Counted from the stretch's first letter, positions 41,853-53,240 are shown. The stretch: DNA of 64,000 bases from Maniola hyperantus (GCF_902806685.2 NC_048561.1:4835157-4899156); one strand, 5' to 3'. Numbers and translations are program-made. Notes: a model not told the origin generated them from the letters alone.

Positions 41853-42560
41853 ATGCCACGGAGATCTCGATGTGTGTCTGGATGTGACTAATTCGGTAAG
41901 TATAAAATCAGCTTACTCGTAATCTAACTCAAAATTACTTCAATGAGTCAAACTCTATGCACCATTAAGGCACCATTAGCACATTAGGTATTTTATCATG
42001 ATACTAGGTATATAGTTCCTGCAATTTCGTCCGCTCGAAAGAACTATTTTAGAAATCCCGTGAGAAGTCCAATTTTCCGGGATAAATTTGGCCTACAAGT
42101 TACAACCGTCTGATGCAAGCTATCTCTGTACCAAACAGATGATGACCACTACTTTGTCTACGTGGATTTAGGGTTTTTGGGAATCCCATGGGAACTGTTT
42201 GAGTTTTCCGTGACAAAAGAAGCCTATGTCCTTACCTGGATGCAAGTTATCTCTGTACTAACTTTCATCATAAACGGTTACACAAATTTACTGTAAAAAG
42301 CTAGCATACAGACAGGTTGACACACTTTTGCATTTATCATATTGCTATGGATTATTAACTACTAATTCTGTAAATTTTTTGTTTTGTAATTAAGTGTACT
42401 TACAACATTTGTTTTGAACTTTATTGACTAAGTTATTTTTATATTATAGGTATCAGCTATCAACTAATTAAGTACAATAAGTAAGTATAGACTAATGCAT
42501 ATTTTATGTTATTACTTTTTCAGATGTTTGCATGGCTTTCCAAAACCTGGCTACTCCTCT
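41853..42560 (+). pseudogene. Possible THAP-domain exon pair, relic
   Basis: An ATG at 41853 opens MPRRSRCVSGCD, then a stop and a GGTAAGTA donor. At 42521 a TTTTTCAG acceptor precedes a frame reading CLHGFPKPG. The C....C followed by a .FP motif is what a THAP zinc finger looks like, and the two pieces sit in the right order. The stop and short length say it is decayed. Assignment tentative. Confidence 0.3.
42000..42355 (-). mobile_element. Two degenerate inverted Helitron fragments
   Basis: Read on the minus strand, two successive copies show the shared body of the short Helitrons, with GATAACTTGCATCC, CCTATGTC/CGGGAT-type and ACGGGATT-type blocks. The copy at 42155-42355 begins near CATATTGATAAATGC and has AGCTTTTT. 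Much diverged, with no clear CTAG terminus. Confidence 0.5.
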
Positions 42561-43198
42561 CTTTGAAACCATTTAAACAATGAAAAGAGATAGTAGGACA
42601 ACATTTAGAAAGCAAGACTGATAATGAAATAATATATAGTTACGAATTATCAAATTTGCAATCACCAGTTTGAAGATCGTTGAAATACACCAGTTGTGGT
42701 AGTAATATGAAAGTTATGAAAAGTAAATAACCAAAAATTTTGGATTTGAGCGTTACCTATTTCACAATCTCGTGGGTCTTGAATTTGGGTATGTATTTTA
42801 TGTACCTAGTTACGAATTTATGAAAATAAAATATTTTACAAAACCTTAAAACTACTTAACTTTTATTTCTATAGTGTTTTATAATTTACTATCTTAAAGA
42901 GTCAGTCTTGTAATATATATTTTTAAACATGTTTTAAACAAACGTTAATGGAATTATTGATATTTTTTTAAAACATGTTCAAAAATATAAAATATTCTAG
43001 TAAAGTACATTTAAATAGCATTTAAATTTTCGCGCTCCCGCACGCCTCGCGCGCTTTTAGTGCCCTCTAGATGTGAGCACACGCGTAACTTTGAAAAAGA
43101 AATCTAGAGTCGCACATCTATCTCTAGTATATAGTAGATAATCTATGAGTAGGATGTAGGTGTAGGCACAGAAGTCAGAACACTACGTCAGAACACTA
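42361..43198. other. Intergenic, AT-rich
   Basis: Apart from the THAP-like exon at 42524, nothing recognised. ATATTTTTAAACATGTTTTA and its near-inverse TAAAACATGTTCAAAAATAT around 42915-42990 form a hairpin. Confidence 0.4.
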
Positions 43199-43201
43199 TT
43201 A

Positions 43202-43404
43202 AGGCTCCCCCACACAGCCGCGTTATTATCGGTCGATAATATCGCATGCGTTATTGCGATATCTGTTTTCAGTACATTTTTTATTAGGATGGTCATGTAG
43301 TTACACACTGCTGCGATAATAACGCCGCAATGGAAGTAGGACGTAAATGCAATAACGCATGCGATATTATCGACCGATAATAACGCGGCTGTGTGGGGGA
43401 GCCT
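43202..43404. mobile_element. 203-bp Harbinger-type MITE, near-perfect TIRs
   Basis: The left end AGGCTCCCCCACACAGCCGC and the reverse complement of the right end are identical for about 55 bp, including TCGGTCGATAATATCGCATG. TTA flanks both sides (43199-43201 and 43405-43407), the Harbinger target triplet. No coding capacity. Confidence 0.92.
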
Positions 43405-43407
43405 TTA

Positions 43408-43757
43408 CCCTAGTGTAGGGACCATAGATAATATTCTATACCTGCTACTCGCAGATAGAGTAATAAAGCTAGATACAGGAACGTTTGTTTTCTCATTTAC
43501 AGCACAGATAAAGTTACTAATGTGATAAACAGAAACGCAGCTAACCTATTTTTTGTCCCTTATCGTGTAACCGATTTTTTCCAAGAATACATACAAGGAA
43601 TAGGTACAACTTTAGTTGCAAAACAAACTTTGAGAATTCGTGGTGTCATTGTATTTCTCATTAGTTATTTACTTGTTTTCACAAAAAAAAAACGTTTAAA
43701 ACAAATTGTTGTTACAAGTGTTGATCGGTTAATACAAATATTACTAAACAATAACTA
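43408..43757. other. Intergenic, no gene recognised
   Basis: A 78-codon frame at 43522-43758 lacks any domain; nothing else seen. Confidence 0.4.
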
Positions 43758-43760
43758 ATT

Positions 43761-44049
43761 GGCCCCGATTCTCTAGTCTCTCTCTAAACTAAATTTAGAG
43801 TATCTGCATCCTTTTCTTTTTACTTATGCTAAAAAAGGAACGGAACATGACTTTCACATTTAAAGACTCTAAATTTTAGTGCACAATACAAATTTAAACA
43901 GTAGGTTCGCGAGTGCGTGCTAAAATCACGGGTTTTACCATCTAAAAATTAAATTTAGAAATGTCAAACTGCTTCTGTCGTTTTCATATTACAATAGTAA
44001 GAAGAGGGTGCGAATACTCTAAAATTAGGTTGTGCTTAGAATCGGTGCC
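43761..44049. mobile_element. MITE, GGCCCCGATTCTCTAG family, long copy
   Basis: Starts GGCCCCGATTCTCTAGTCTC and ends, inverted, GGCACCGATTCTAAGCAC. ATT flanks both ends (43758-43760, 44050-44052). Internal copies of CTAAATTTAGAGTATC-like and ACTCTAAATTT motifs are partly inverted. About 289 bp. Confidence 0.7.
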
Positions 44050-44052
44050 ATT

Positions 44053-44185
44053 GGCCCCGATTCTCTAGTCTCTCTCTAAACTAAATTTAGAGTATCTGCA
44101 TCCTTTTCTTTTTTTAGCATTAGTAAAAAGAAAGGGATGCAGATACTCTAAATTTAGTTTAGACAGAGACTAGAGAATCGGGGTC
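44053..44185. mobile_element. MITE, same family, short palindromic copy
   Basis: Both arms carry CTAAACTAAATTTAGAGTAT and GCATCC; the right arm ends GAGAATCGGGGTC. A 133-bp near-perfect hairpin that directly follows the longer relative, sharing the ATT between them. The right flank does not repeat ATT. Confidence 0.75.
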
Positions 44186-45615
44186 GTGTTATTCATCGTT
44201 ACGTCGTGCTATCGCTATCTCATACGCGGTTACACAGTACTTTAATCTAGCTTTTTTTACTCAATCTACGCTGCTACTGCTGCTATGAGCAAGGAATCGT
44301 GAAATAAAAAATCAATTTTTTTAACTGGTTTTACGGCACTGGGTTCTAACTCTTTTGAGCCAGATAAACTGTGGGGCGTGGGCTAATAGTCTGTGGTAGG
44401 AACCGCAGTGCTGCCAGGTTTTAATTTCACTTTACTCATGCTTATTGCTTGTAGATTTTGAGATAATAATATGTTATAGGTATTTGTGACAGTAAGTTTT
44501 AATTATTTTTAAATTTTAATCTAAAAGAATAACCTGTTGAAATTATTTACACGAATTACTCTAAGGAAAATCAAGCTGCTAGTTTTGTTTTTCCTTAAAT
44601 TTAAGGTAAAATATATTTCATGGCACCACTGAAAGTGTTTTTTTTTTGGATTTTGTCCACAGATGCAATAGAATGGAACATAGTACACCCTACACCTATA
44701 CACGAACCAATTTGCAACTTTGATCCAACTTGTAGATCCAATTCCTATCGGGCTCAAGTCGGCCCCCGATCATGCTCACTCACTTGACCTGTGAGGCTGT
44801 GACATGGCTGTGACCATGAATATTTGTATTTTGTGATTAGACATAGGTAACGCACCAATAGTCTATTTTATTCGAAATTGCAATTTTCAAACGAAATCAA
44901 GCTTTTTTTCTGGTCGGTGAAATCAAGTAAAATGTGTCATGTCATTCGTAATTCTTTACATTTCCGTGCAAATAAGTGATTCTCGTGTGTTTTAGGTTTT
45001 TCTTTCTTCTTTCTTGTTGCTTTGTACCTAGCACGTTTCAGTGCTTAAACATAATATGCACTCGTGTTGTTCCGTTAATCTTTATAAAGGTTTGTAATAG
45101 GGTTTAGGGAGTAATAACCACAACTGGTGTTTTCTTTTGTCTGGTAGCAGTTGTCGATTCTTCAGCTTGGTTAGCCGCCATCTTGCCGGCTAAACTGTAT
45201 TGTACTGCCGAATGAAATGAACAGTAAAAAATAGTATTGGGAAAAGAAATGGGTGCAGTATTTTAATAGAAAGCATAAAGGTATGTGGCAGATCAATAAA
45301 TAATTTTGTCATAACCCTTTTCAGTGTTGTGGTCTTGGTGGTCTTAAGTCCTAAAGAATAAAAAGGATATGTTGGCTGTTGTTTTCTAGATTTAGTTGTG
45401 TCCATTGCCAATGTCTGCTAGTTGATTATTAGTTGTTCAGCAGTTGATCTTTCGGTAGAAAGTGCATTATACCTAGATGCACAAAAACAGTATTATAGGA
45501 CTTTGTCATAAACTTTATCAAGTACTTTGTAGTACCTAGTTGAACTACATGAGTTTTGAATCATCATGAATTTACCTCTGGTTCGGAATACCCTTTCTAT
45601 TTGAGAATATATTGG
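44186..45615. other. Intergenic, no gene recognised
   Basis: GGTTTTACGGCACTGGGTTC near 44328 matches a phrase at 29917, marking an old interspersed repeat. Otherwise no coding or structural feature. Confidence 0.4.
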
Positions 45616-45618
45616 TTA

Positions 45619-45755
45619 AGGTCGAGCCAGACTGTTGTAAATAAGTCCTCCACATCAGTCTCCACCAGCGGTTGATTTTACAATGAAATTTTCTGTTGTA
45701 AACCGCCGGTGGAGACCAATCTGGAGGGCTTATGTACAACAGTCTGGCTCTGCCT
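45619..45755. mobile_element. 137-bp Harbinger-type MITE
   Basis: Palindromic: the left arm holds GAGCCAGACTGTTGTAAATA and the right arm, inverted, GAGCCAGACTGTTGTACATA. The pairing continues through AGTCTCCACC/GGTCTCCACC. TTA flanks both sides (45616-45618, 45756-45758). Confidence 0.82.
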
Positions 45756-45758
45756 TTA

Positions 45759-46769
45759 ATGCTGGTTCAGTAAATTCTAATTACTATGTATAACACTAGT
45801 GCTGTGTAGGAAAGTTTTGTAGATGCCGAGCTTTGAGTGCAGTGAGACGATTTTAGTTCAGAGCAGAATAGCATAGTGGTGACCATGACTTGGGTGTGAG
45901 GCTAAATTGAAATTAAATTAAACATGCATTATTGTATGCAAAAATATTTAAAAAAAATAGGTATAGTTGGCAACCTTATCGCTTTAAAACCTGAATTTTG
46001 AGGCTAGTGCTGTAAAACCAAGAAAGAAATCTTATAACAAAAAAAATTGTTATGCTATATTTATCCTTATGATTTGATATGAGTTAGGACTCCATTTAAG
46101 TCAAAATGCAATAATTCTGGTAATAAATAAATATTCATACTCATATTCACATGTTATAAACAAAGTACAAAGTTGTTGTCAGTTTGTAATTTGTATTGTC
46201 TTGATTCTTGGTAAGTGAGTGCAAAGTTAAATTGGTTCGTACAAGCTCAGTGGTTTTGACTGAATAAAGATTAGACTGTGGGCAGTTCCTTCGTTTTCGA
46301 TCAAATATGGTTGAAGTCCTGCAAATATCAAAAAAAAATTAAAACTGCAACTGAAGGGTTGTAATTCTAAAGGGTCTAAGTGTCAATTTTATTATTTAGA
46401 GATATAACAAAAAAACTTAATAAAATGAACAAATCAATGAAATAGTTATTTATTTTTACTTAAATCAATTAAAAACATATCTTATTACTATAGTAAGTCG
46501 TAAAAAATTTAAAAAAGTAGGAATCCAAGGAAGTAATGAAAAATAAACATTCATTATTTTGGAATGTCATAAGTGCCTTATGAAGTAATATTGAAAATGG
46601 ACTAAGTGCCTTCATAAATAATATTGTTTAATCAAATCTTTATAGAATGCTTTATTTTTGGTGGGTATGTATGGTAACATGTCCGTCAAATCTTTCAATT
46701 TTTCTTTTGATTTCGATTTCGAGCTTAAAGTGCTGGTAAAGTGTAGTTTTTTTTCAAAGGGGAATATTC
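45759..46769. other. Intergenic, AT-rich, no gene recognised
   Basis: No coding sequence or repeat structure identified. Confidence 0.4.
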
Positions 46770-46920
46770 GAAAATGTTGACTAATATTACCCTATCCCCT
46801 CCAACTAAGCGTTTAGCTTGTGCTAGAAGTAGGTACGACAATAGTGCAACGGGTGGGATTTGAACCGGCGACCTTTCGGTTTTCAGTCCGCTCCTCTGAC
46901 CGTTGAGCTATTGAGGCTCA
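46770..46920 (-). mobile_element. tRNA-derived SINE, copy 2
   Basis: Inverted copy. The minus strand has GAGCCTCAATAGCTCAACGG (A-box-like), a B-box-like GGTTCAAATCCC and GTCGTACCTACTTCTAGCAC. It closely matches the copies at 15.9 and 61.5 kb, with scattered substitutions. Confidence 0.78.
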
Positions 46921-46944
46921 GATTTGATTCCGAGACTTGCCTTT

Positions 46945-47358
46945 TTAGGGTTCCGTACCTCAAAAGGAAAAACGGAACCCTTATAGGATCACTTTGTTGT
47001 CTGTCTGTGTCTGTCAAGAAACCTACAGGGTACTTCCCGTTGACCTAGAATCATGAAATTTGGCAGGTAGGTAGATCTTATAGCTGACATTTGGGGAAAA
47101 ATCTGAATACCGCGAATTTAGGGTTAGATCACACAAAAAAAATTAAATTGTGGTCATGAACTAATAATTAGTATTTTCAACTTTCGAAGTGAGTGACTAT
47201 ATCAAGTGGGGTATCATATGAAAGGTCTTAACCTGTACATTCTAAAACAGATTTTTATTTATTTTTATGCATCATAGTTTTGAATTATCGTGCAAAATGT
47301 CGAAAAAATACGACTAGTACGGAACCCTCATTGTTCGAGCCTGACTCGCACTTGGCCG
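46945..47358. repeat. Interspersed lepidopteran repeat (GGGTTCCGTACC ... CTTGGCCGGTTTTT)
   Basis: Runs from AGGGTTCCGTACCTCAAAAG, paired nearby with AAACGGAACCC, through AGAAACCTACAGGGTACTTC and GTGGGGTATCATATGAAAGG, to CTGACTCGCACTTGGCCGG. I recognise this as a widespread lepidopteran repeat. Its class is not clear to me; no coding capacity. Confidence 0.6.
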
Positions 47359-47691
47359 GTTTTTGAAAATATTTGCACTCTGCCCCGGTACTGAGGTCAT
47401 TATGCGATTCTATTAAATCACACGAGGTAACTTATTTTATCATTGCGAATCCATGAATTGTTCATATTTGTAACTTTGTAGTATTTAAAAAATCCGTTCA
47501 AGTCTTAAAAATCATTTCTGTCCATTTTAACCACTTCATATGAATTTTTGTGGCATGATTCTTGTATCATTTTTTCCACATCCTTTGGTTCAAAACACTT
47601 AAATAGGTACTTTCTTCTCTTTTCAATTTCAGCAAAATCTCGATCGTAAGACATAAAGGAGTGACCACTTACCAAGTATTTATGATCAACT
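47359..47691. other. Spacer, no gene
   Basis: Nothing recognised. Confidence 0.4.
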
Positions 47692-47905
47692 TGATGATGC
47701 CCGCGACTTAGTCCGCGTGGATTTAGGCTTTTAAAAATCCCGTGGGAACTCTTTGATTTTCCGGGATAAAAAGTAACCTATGTTCTTCTCCGGGATGCAA
47801 GCTATCGCTGTACCAAATTTCGTCAACATCGGTTGAACGGATGGGCCGTGAAAGGCTAGCAGACAGACGGACAGACACACTTTCGCATTTATAATATTAG
47901 TGATC
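47692..47905 (-). mobile_element. Short non-autonomous Helitron, inverted
   Basis: On the minus strand it runs from CACTAATATTATAAATGCGA through GTCTGTCCGTCTGTCTGCTA and TTTGGTACAGCGATAGCTTG to CCACGCGGACTAAGTCGCGG and GCATCATC. It has the Helitron 3' hairpin, but the final CTAG is eroded. Confidence 0.65.
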
Positions 47906-48394
47906 AATAATATAAAGACCATTGGCTACTAAATAGATCAAGGCGAAAAGAACCATTCTATTTTTATTTTGCCCTATGCAGTTGTCACTCCAAATAACTG
48001 CATGTTTTTTTTTTAAAGTTTTCGTTTTCTCTGAATATTTTGATCATTCGATGAAGTAGCGTCCATTTTAAACGCGTAATTTAGTCAACTGAGCGCACAT
48101 AAACTATAACACCATACTAACAGCCGTCCGCCACCCGCAACCGTGGCCCGCACGCCATAACTTTGTGTGTGCGTAAAATTTTCAAACGAAACAGGTACTT
48201 GGATCCATTTGGGATATTGTTAGGTTTGGCACTTAGATTGTATTTTCGTAAAAATATTGATTTTTGATTTTTGGCACTTAGAACCCTTTAGAATTAAAAC
48301 CCTTCAATTCAAATCAAAATCATGTTTATTTTAATGATCAAAATCATAAAATAAACTATTGATAATCGCTCAACATACATGGGGGTGGTTTGGA
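47906..48394. other. Intergenic, no gene recognised
   Basis: No coding sequence or repeat identified. Confidence 0.4.
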
Positions 48395-48611
48395 TTTGGG
48401 ACCCCTTAATATAAGGTATTCGACGTCACATCCCCGGCTACCCTGTATACAGCATCATCTAATTCGTGTTCCGAGGCAAGTTTCATCGTTTTGTCCGACT
48501 CGTGGATCCGTCAGAGGAATCGAGCTGGGATATAAAGTTGCTTATTGGTCGTCTTTTGTTTTTTTATGTCTGTAATGGTAACTTACAACTTTGTATTCAC
48601 TAGTTAGCTTA
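48395..48611 (-). pseudogene. Tigger/Jerky-like transposase, distal fragment
   Basis: Minus-strand coding debris reading LTSEYKVVSY directly from the H2 target site, then, after frame changes, KTMKLASEHELDDAVYR. It continues the helix-turn-helix that ends in GESATK at 51489. The gene was therefore one piece (ESATK-LTSEYKV) before H2 landed in it. Confidence 0.6.
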
Positions 48612-48740
48612 GGCCGGGTTCCCACTACGCGGACCGGCAGATCTGCCGAAAAACCGGACACCGGACAGAGTGTTCACATTACATCGGATCCCGGAAAGAA
48701 ATTCAGACAGTCCTCAGTTGAATTTGGACCTGCGCGCACA

Positions 48741-50958
48741 ATGGACGACGAAATTGTTGTGTTGTGGTGGTATCTTAATAGAAGGCAAAATAAAAGAAAC
48801 ATTGGGTACACCCTATTTTACGGGAAAGATTTCACTTGGAACATTTGAAACATTAATGGGTGAACTTAGAAGAGACGAATCAAAGTTCTTCAATTATTTC
48901 GAATGACAGCAACCACTTTTGACGATTTACTGGGACGACTAGACATAAGAGTACGAGATACAAGTTTCAGAGAATGTATTTGCCCAGAACAAAGATTAGC
49001 CATATGTCTAAGGTAAGATATTTTATGCACTAGATTGCGTAATAATAGTTTTGACGTAGGTACCTACTTAAGACTGTATGAATGAATGAATGTTTGCTAT
49101 GTATGTTTGTTTCATGAATGTGAATATATATAAGTGTGTGTGTGTGAGGGTGTATGTATTTGATAATCATTATGAATTAAAAATGCAAACAATTATTTAA
49201 GTATTTATTTGTACTCAAACTTAAATCCTTCAAAATCTAAGTAATCTGAGTCTTGGGAATGTATGGAACGATTACTAATGCTGATGGCGAAGCTGGAATC
49301 GGATTCGATGTCTGAGATGAAGTTGATGGTATAGATGTTGTTGCCTGTTGATTGCTACTATTATATTGCGGTAGAGTATCCAGGGTAGTGTTGATCTTGC
49401 GTAGGTATTGGCTGTTGATTGACGCTATTATGTGTGTAGTATCCAGAATACTGATCTGGTCCGGTTATCTGATTATATGAATCACGCCAATGTCCGTAAT
49501 TTGGTCTTCTCATAATTCCTACTTTTAATTTTTTGCAACATTGTCATGACGCTAGCTTGAAATTCTAAAGTCTCTTCGATAGTTAAAGTGTTTCAAGATT
49601 GGTATAATGCCTTTGAAGAAAGATAGATGATGGTTTTCCTTTTCTGGGTTTATTCTGGAGTCCAAAAACTTTACCATCCTGTCATTTACCTCTTTATTAT
49701 CAATTTTTTTTTTATCTTTAATTAAAGGTGAACGAAAATCTGATTCCATGCCTACTTCAGTCTCGGGTTCTTGCTTTTTTTGAACTGACTCATGTGGTGG
49801 TCGAGGTTCGGAGACTTTTTTTCAAAAACATTAATTGCTCGTGATATAATAATTTCGTGTCTTTTTGGTCGAAGATCCAGATTTAGACTCATCTTTTTGT
49901 TTCTTACTGTCTTAAGCCACGAATCTCGGATATTATTCCATTTAGTTGAAACCTGTTTTCCTGAAATCATAAAAAAATATCATAAAACAATACAATTTGT
50001 TTCTTGGTGACGTATAAAGTAATAATGTATTAACAAAAAATACTTTTTTTTCAGATATTTAGCTTCAGGATGTTCATTCAAAGAAATACATTACTCATAC
50101 AGAGTAGGCGTTTCGACAATAAGTAAACTAATAAAAGAAATGACCCCACGTCATTTGGGAAAACCTAAAGACAGATTCCTTAAGCTGCCTGATACTGAGA
50201 GAGAATGGAATGGAGGACATCGCTTCAGGATTCGAAAGAAAAGCCAACTTTCCTCACTGTCTTGGAGCAGTAGATGCAAACATATCAGAATTTTGAAACC
50301 AGCCAAGAGTGGTTCTATGTTCTTTAATTACAAGGAGTATTATTCTTTTGTATTAATGGCAGTTGTCGATTCAGAGTACCGATTTATTTTTATTAGTGTG
50401 GGCTCATTTGGCAAGGAATGCGATTCCAGTATATTAAAGGATAGTACATTTTGGCAAAAGATCAATGATGGTACTTTAAATGTACCAAAGCCTAGACCGC
50501 TTCATGAAAACTTGCACGAAGAATTACCGTTTATACTTGTTGGCGATGAAGGCTTTGCTTTAACACCTAATCTCCTACGTCCATATGGAGGTACACATTT
50601 GAATACTGATAAAAAGATTTTTAACTATAGACTAAGTCGAGCAAGAAGGTATGTTGAGTGCGCTTTTGGTATTCTGGCAAATAAGTGGCGAATAATCCAT
50701 CGAGCTATAGATCTCAACGTAGACACAGCAATTCAAGTAATTAAAGCTTGTGCAGTCTTACATAATTTTGTAAGAGAAAAAGATGGTATAAATTTTGAAA
50801 GTTACCAAAATATAGAACATAGACAAGAAACTACACTCATGAATCGAAATGTGTCGAGTCGAGGTGGCCCTAATGCCAACGCTATACGGACATCATTTAC
50901 TAATTATTTTGTTTCAGATATTGGTTCCGTTCCGTGGCAGGCAGCAGCTATAAAATAA
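48741..50958 (+). pseudogene. Harbinger transposase (H2), frameshifted; exons ~48741..49012 and 50055..50958
   Basis: Exon 1 starts MDDEIVVLWWYLNRRQNKRN. It needs frame changes at about 48795 and at 48902 (FFNYF to MTATTFDDLLGRLD), and ends CPEQRLAICLR with a GTAAGA donor. The TTTCAG acceptor at 50054 restores RYLASGC. Exon 2 has compensating frameshifts around 50215 and 50275. The GFERKANFPHCLGAVD segment with the first catalytic Asp is therefore read in another frame and lost from the long open frame. The later motifs FGKECDSSIL, VGDEGFALTPNLLRPYGG and YVECAFGILANKWR are intact. Dead as it stands. Confidence 0.82.
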
Positions 50959-51180
50959 AATTATCAATGCATTTACATTCTATCAATAAAACATTAAAAA
51001 CTCACCGTACTGTTTTCTTTCTTTTTCATCCAGTTCATCGAAGTTTGGTTTCAGTATTAAACATACTTCACGCCATGCTGCTAACTTTAAGTTTTTGTCT
51101 TTATAAACGTCTTCGGTCTTATCCCACAGAACAGGTCTCTCTTGGACAAGCGTAATTAAAGTTTCTGCTTGAATATCCAT
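49500..51180 (-). pseudogene. MADF-BESS protein of H2, frameshifted; exons 51006..51180 and 49960..~49500
   Basis: Exon 1 begins MDIQAETLITLVQERPVLWD, holds LKLAAWREVCLILKP and ends KQYG at a GTGAGT donor. Exon 2 after a TTTCAG acceptor reads KQVSTKWNNIRDSWLKTV, completing the MADF domain. A frameshift in an A-run near 49785 and another near 49580 break the frame; between them a BESS motif is clear (HHLSFFKGIIPILKHF). The intron phase equals that of the other three MADF genes. Same proposed role as in H1, but not intact. Confidence 0.8.
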
Positions 51181-51488
51181 GCTAAACGTCTACTTTTACC
51201 AGAACATGCGAGCCGAATGACGTGAGTGGAACACGGGCGGGGCGAGGGGAGCACGAGCAGGGCGAGCGGGGGACAGATACCGGCACAAACTCGTTCACAT
51301 TACTCCGGGCCCGGTCGTTCTACCGGCAATTCGTAGTGACAAAACGTTCGGTAGAAATGCCGGGCTCGGCAAAAATGCCGGACCCGGGATAATGTGAATA
51401 GCTTCATATAAATTGTACAGCCACTAGCTCTTCCGGCAGATTTACCGGCGCGGCAGATCTGCCGGTCCGGCGTAGTGGGAACCCGGCC

Positions 51489-51574
51489 TTAGTTGCTGAT
51501 TCGCCTTCCTCTAACCGTTTAGTAATTTCACATTTATCTTTCATAGAAAGCACAACACGTTTTCGTTTAGGCAT
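51489..51574 (-). pseudogene. Tigger/Jerky-like transposase, N-terminal fragment
   Basis: Starts MPKRKRVVLSMKDKCEITKR, then LEEGESATK, the opening helix-turn-helix of Tigger/Jerky-like (CENP-B-related) transposases, and is cut by H2 exactly after ATK. The rest of the helix-turn-helix resumes at 48611 on the far side of H2. Confidence 0.75.
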
Positions 51575-52074
51575 TTTAAATATTTTAAATCAAGAGTTTA
51601 CTTTCACAAATTTAGTTAATAGCGGCTGCTTGGGAGTGTCATAGAGTACAACGAAGCAGTGAGCACTGTAGCGCGGGAGTAGTTCGGATAAGCGGTCGTT
51701 CGGTCGAACGTCTGTTTGAATTATTGCTTTCTACAAACTCTGCGAGCTTGTTTTGTAAGTTTATTCTTTGGTGAATATTTGAGGATCATTGTCACAGTTT
51801 TTAGCCTGACACCGAACTGATTCAATAATGCCGCAGCTATTTGGAAATCTTGCATCGTGTGGGGTAACGATTTGTTGCAATATTCTTGACGTTATAATTC
51901 AAAATTACGCTTTAAATGGCCATTACCCATTTCCACTACCCATCTGCAAAGAGTAACATATCTTGTCCTGTTTCCTTGTGGTGTAGGATAGTTTTCTTCT
52001 TTACCCCAGACTTTTTAGCGTGTCTCTGTAATTTTTTGCGAACGCGGTTTCGGTCTACATATTTTTTTTGTATT
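51575..52074. other. Intergenic, probable 5' part of the Tigger-like element
   Basis: No gene recognised. Position suggests the Tigger-like element's 5' region, but no TIR was identified. Confidence 0.35.
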
Positions 52075-52530
52075 TTACCAGGATTGTGACCTATATTTTT
52101 TTTGGATGTGTGAATGAATAGCCATTATATCTTCCTCTTTAATTTTATTATATAATGGACTGTAAGGTTTTTTTCGCTTACTGGGCAAATTATGCGACTC
52201 CATTGGTGAATAATAAAAGACTTTTTTGGGTTTCTTAAATGTCATTAGTTCTTCTGTGCAAACTTTGTGTATAATAATAGTTTTTGTCCTTACCATGTCT
52301 TCTATGCCATGAAGAACTGTAAAAACATGTTTGCAGTGCGCTTCTAATCCACTTCCTCCATAAACGTGACACTGGCGAAACACTCTGTGCCCAGCTGGCA
52401 CACCTAAAAGCCAATAATTGGGAATTGAATTGAACTAATCCACTTCCAGCTGTACATTCACAGTGGCTCTCCTCTATCATTCCATAATTATCCATTTTTA
52501 GTAAAACTATGTACAGGAGTTTCTTCATTT
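52075..52530 (-). pseudogene. SWIM-type zinc-finger gene fragment
   Basis: On the minus strand, MIEESHCECTAGSGL is followed, after a stretch of non-conserved sequence, by a second SGLEAHCKHVFTVLHGIEDM. Together these form the CxC...CKH pattern of SWIM zinc fingers. Downstream comes TFKKPKKVFYYSPMESHNLP. SWIM modules occur in TE proteins and in some nuclear proteins; which one this is, I cannot tell. The middle piece (about 52390-52450) may be an intron or an insertion. Confidence 0.45.
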
Positions 52531-53240
52531 GGCATTTGCTTTGCATTGTGCATGAAAGTAGGCATAGTTTCCCTCAAAGGCAACACGAAGGGTTACCAAA
52601 CCTCTACCTTCATACAGAATTCTTCCTTTGGTGTTCACTTGAAACCTAAAATAATAAACAGGTATGTAAGTATGTGTTATTTATTCTGGATCATAATCAA
52701 TAACAAAAGAAGAGGAATAGATCATGATATTTGTTCAGTAAAGCCAGTTGTTTTTCGCGTTCCTTCTCAGTCTGTGCCATTTTGGAAATCTGCAGTGCTT
52801 TGACTAGGTTTTGGTTTTTTACCAGAAGATCCTCCAGAGGATCCTCTGCTGCCGCCATTATGTGGCAACAGAAATGTTGGAGAGCTAAATCGAAGGACCG
52901 TAAGAATTATCAAAATTTATGAAAAGGTTCTACATATTTTTTTGTATTTTACCAGGATTGTGACCTATATTTTTTTTTTGGATGTGTGAATGAATAGCCG
53001 CTTCACTATTCCATGAAGTTACTGCTCCATAACATCTTTCTGTAAAGTTCTCTTTTTTGCGGCATTTTTAATATCATTTTTTTTAACGTTGTCCATACAT
53101 AACATACCCTTGTATGTTAACCACCTAGCACTTTTGTTGTATTCCCTCATTTTTATGCCCTCCGTGTCATTTGATGTATACAAGTCATTTTTACAACTTT
53201 TAAAAACTTTTCTTGCTTTGCGCAAAACAACCTGTAACAT
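52531..53240 (-). other. Debris with ~80-bp duplication of the SWIM gene 3' end
   Basis: Positions about 52922-53000 repeat 52049-52125 (TGTATTTTACCAGGATTGTG and GGATGTGTGAATGAATAGCC). On the minus strand both give AIHSHIQKK. An adjacent 73-codon frame at 53019-53240 (KSARWLTYKGMLCMDN) has no known match. Confidence 0.4.

Larger units (their letters stand above)
48612..51488 (+). mobile_element. PIF/Harbinger DNA transposon H2, decayed
   Basis: TIRs of about 39 bp with one gap: GGCCGGGTTCCCACTACGC followed by GGACCGGCAGATCTGCCG. TTA flanks both ends (48609-48611, 51489-51491). The 2,877-bp element has the same interlocked layout as H1, H3 and H4, but both genes carry frameshifts. GC-rich ends contrast with the AT-rich body. 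It interrupts a Tigger-like transposase. Confidence 0.9.
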
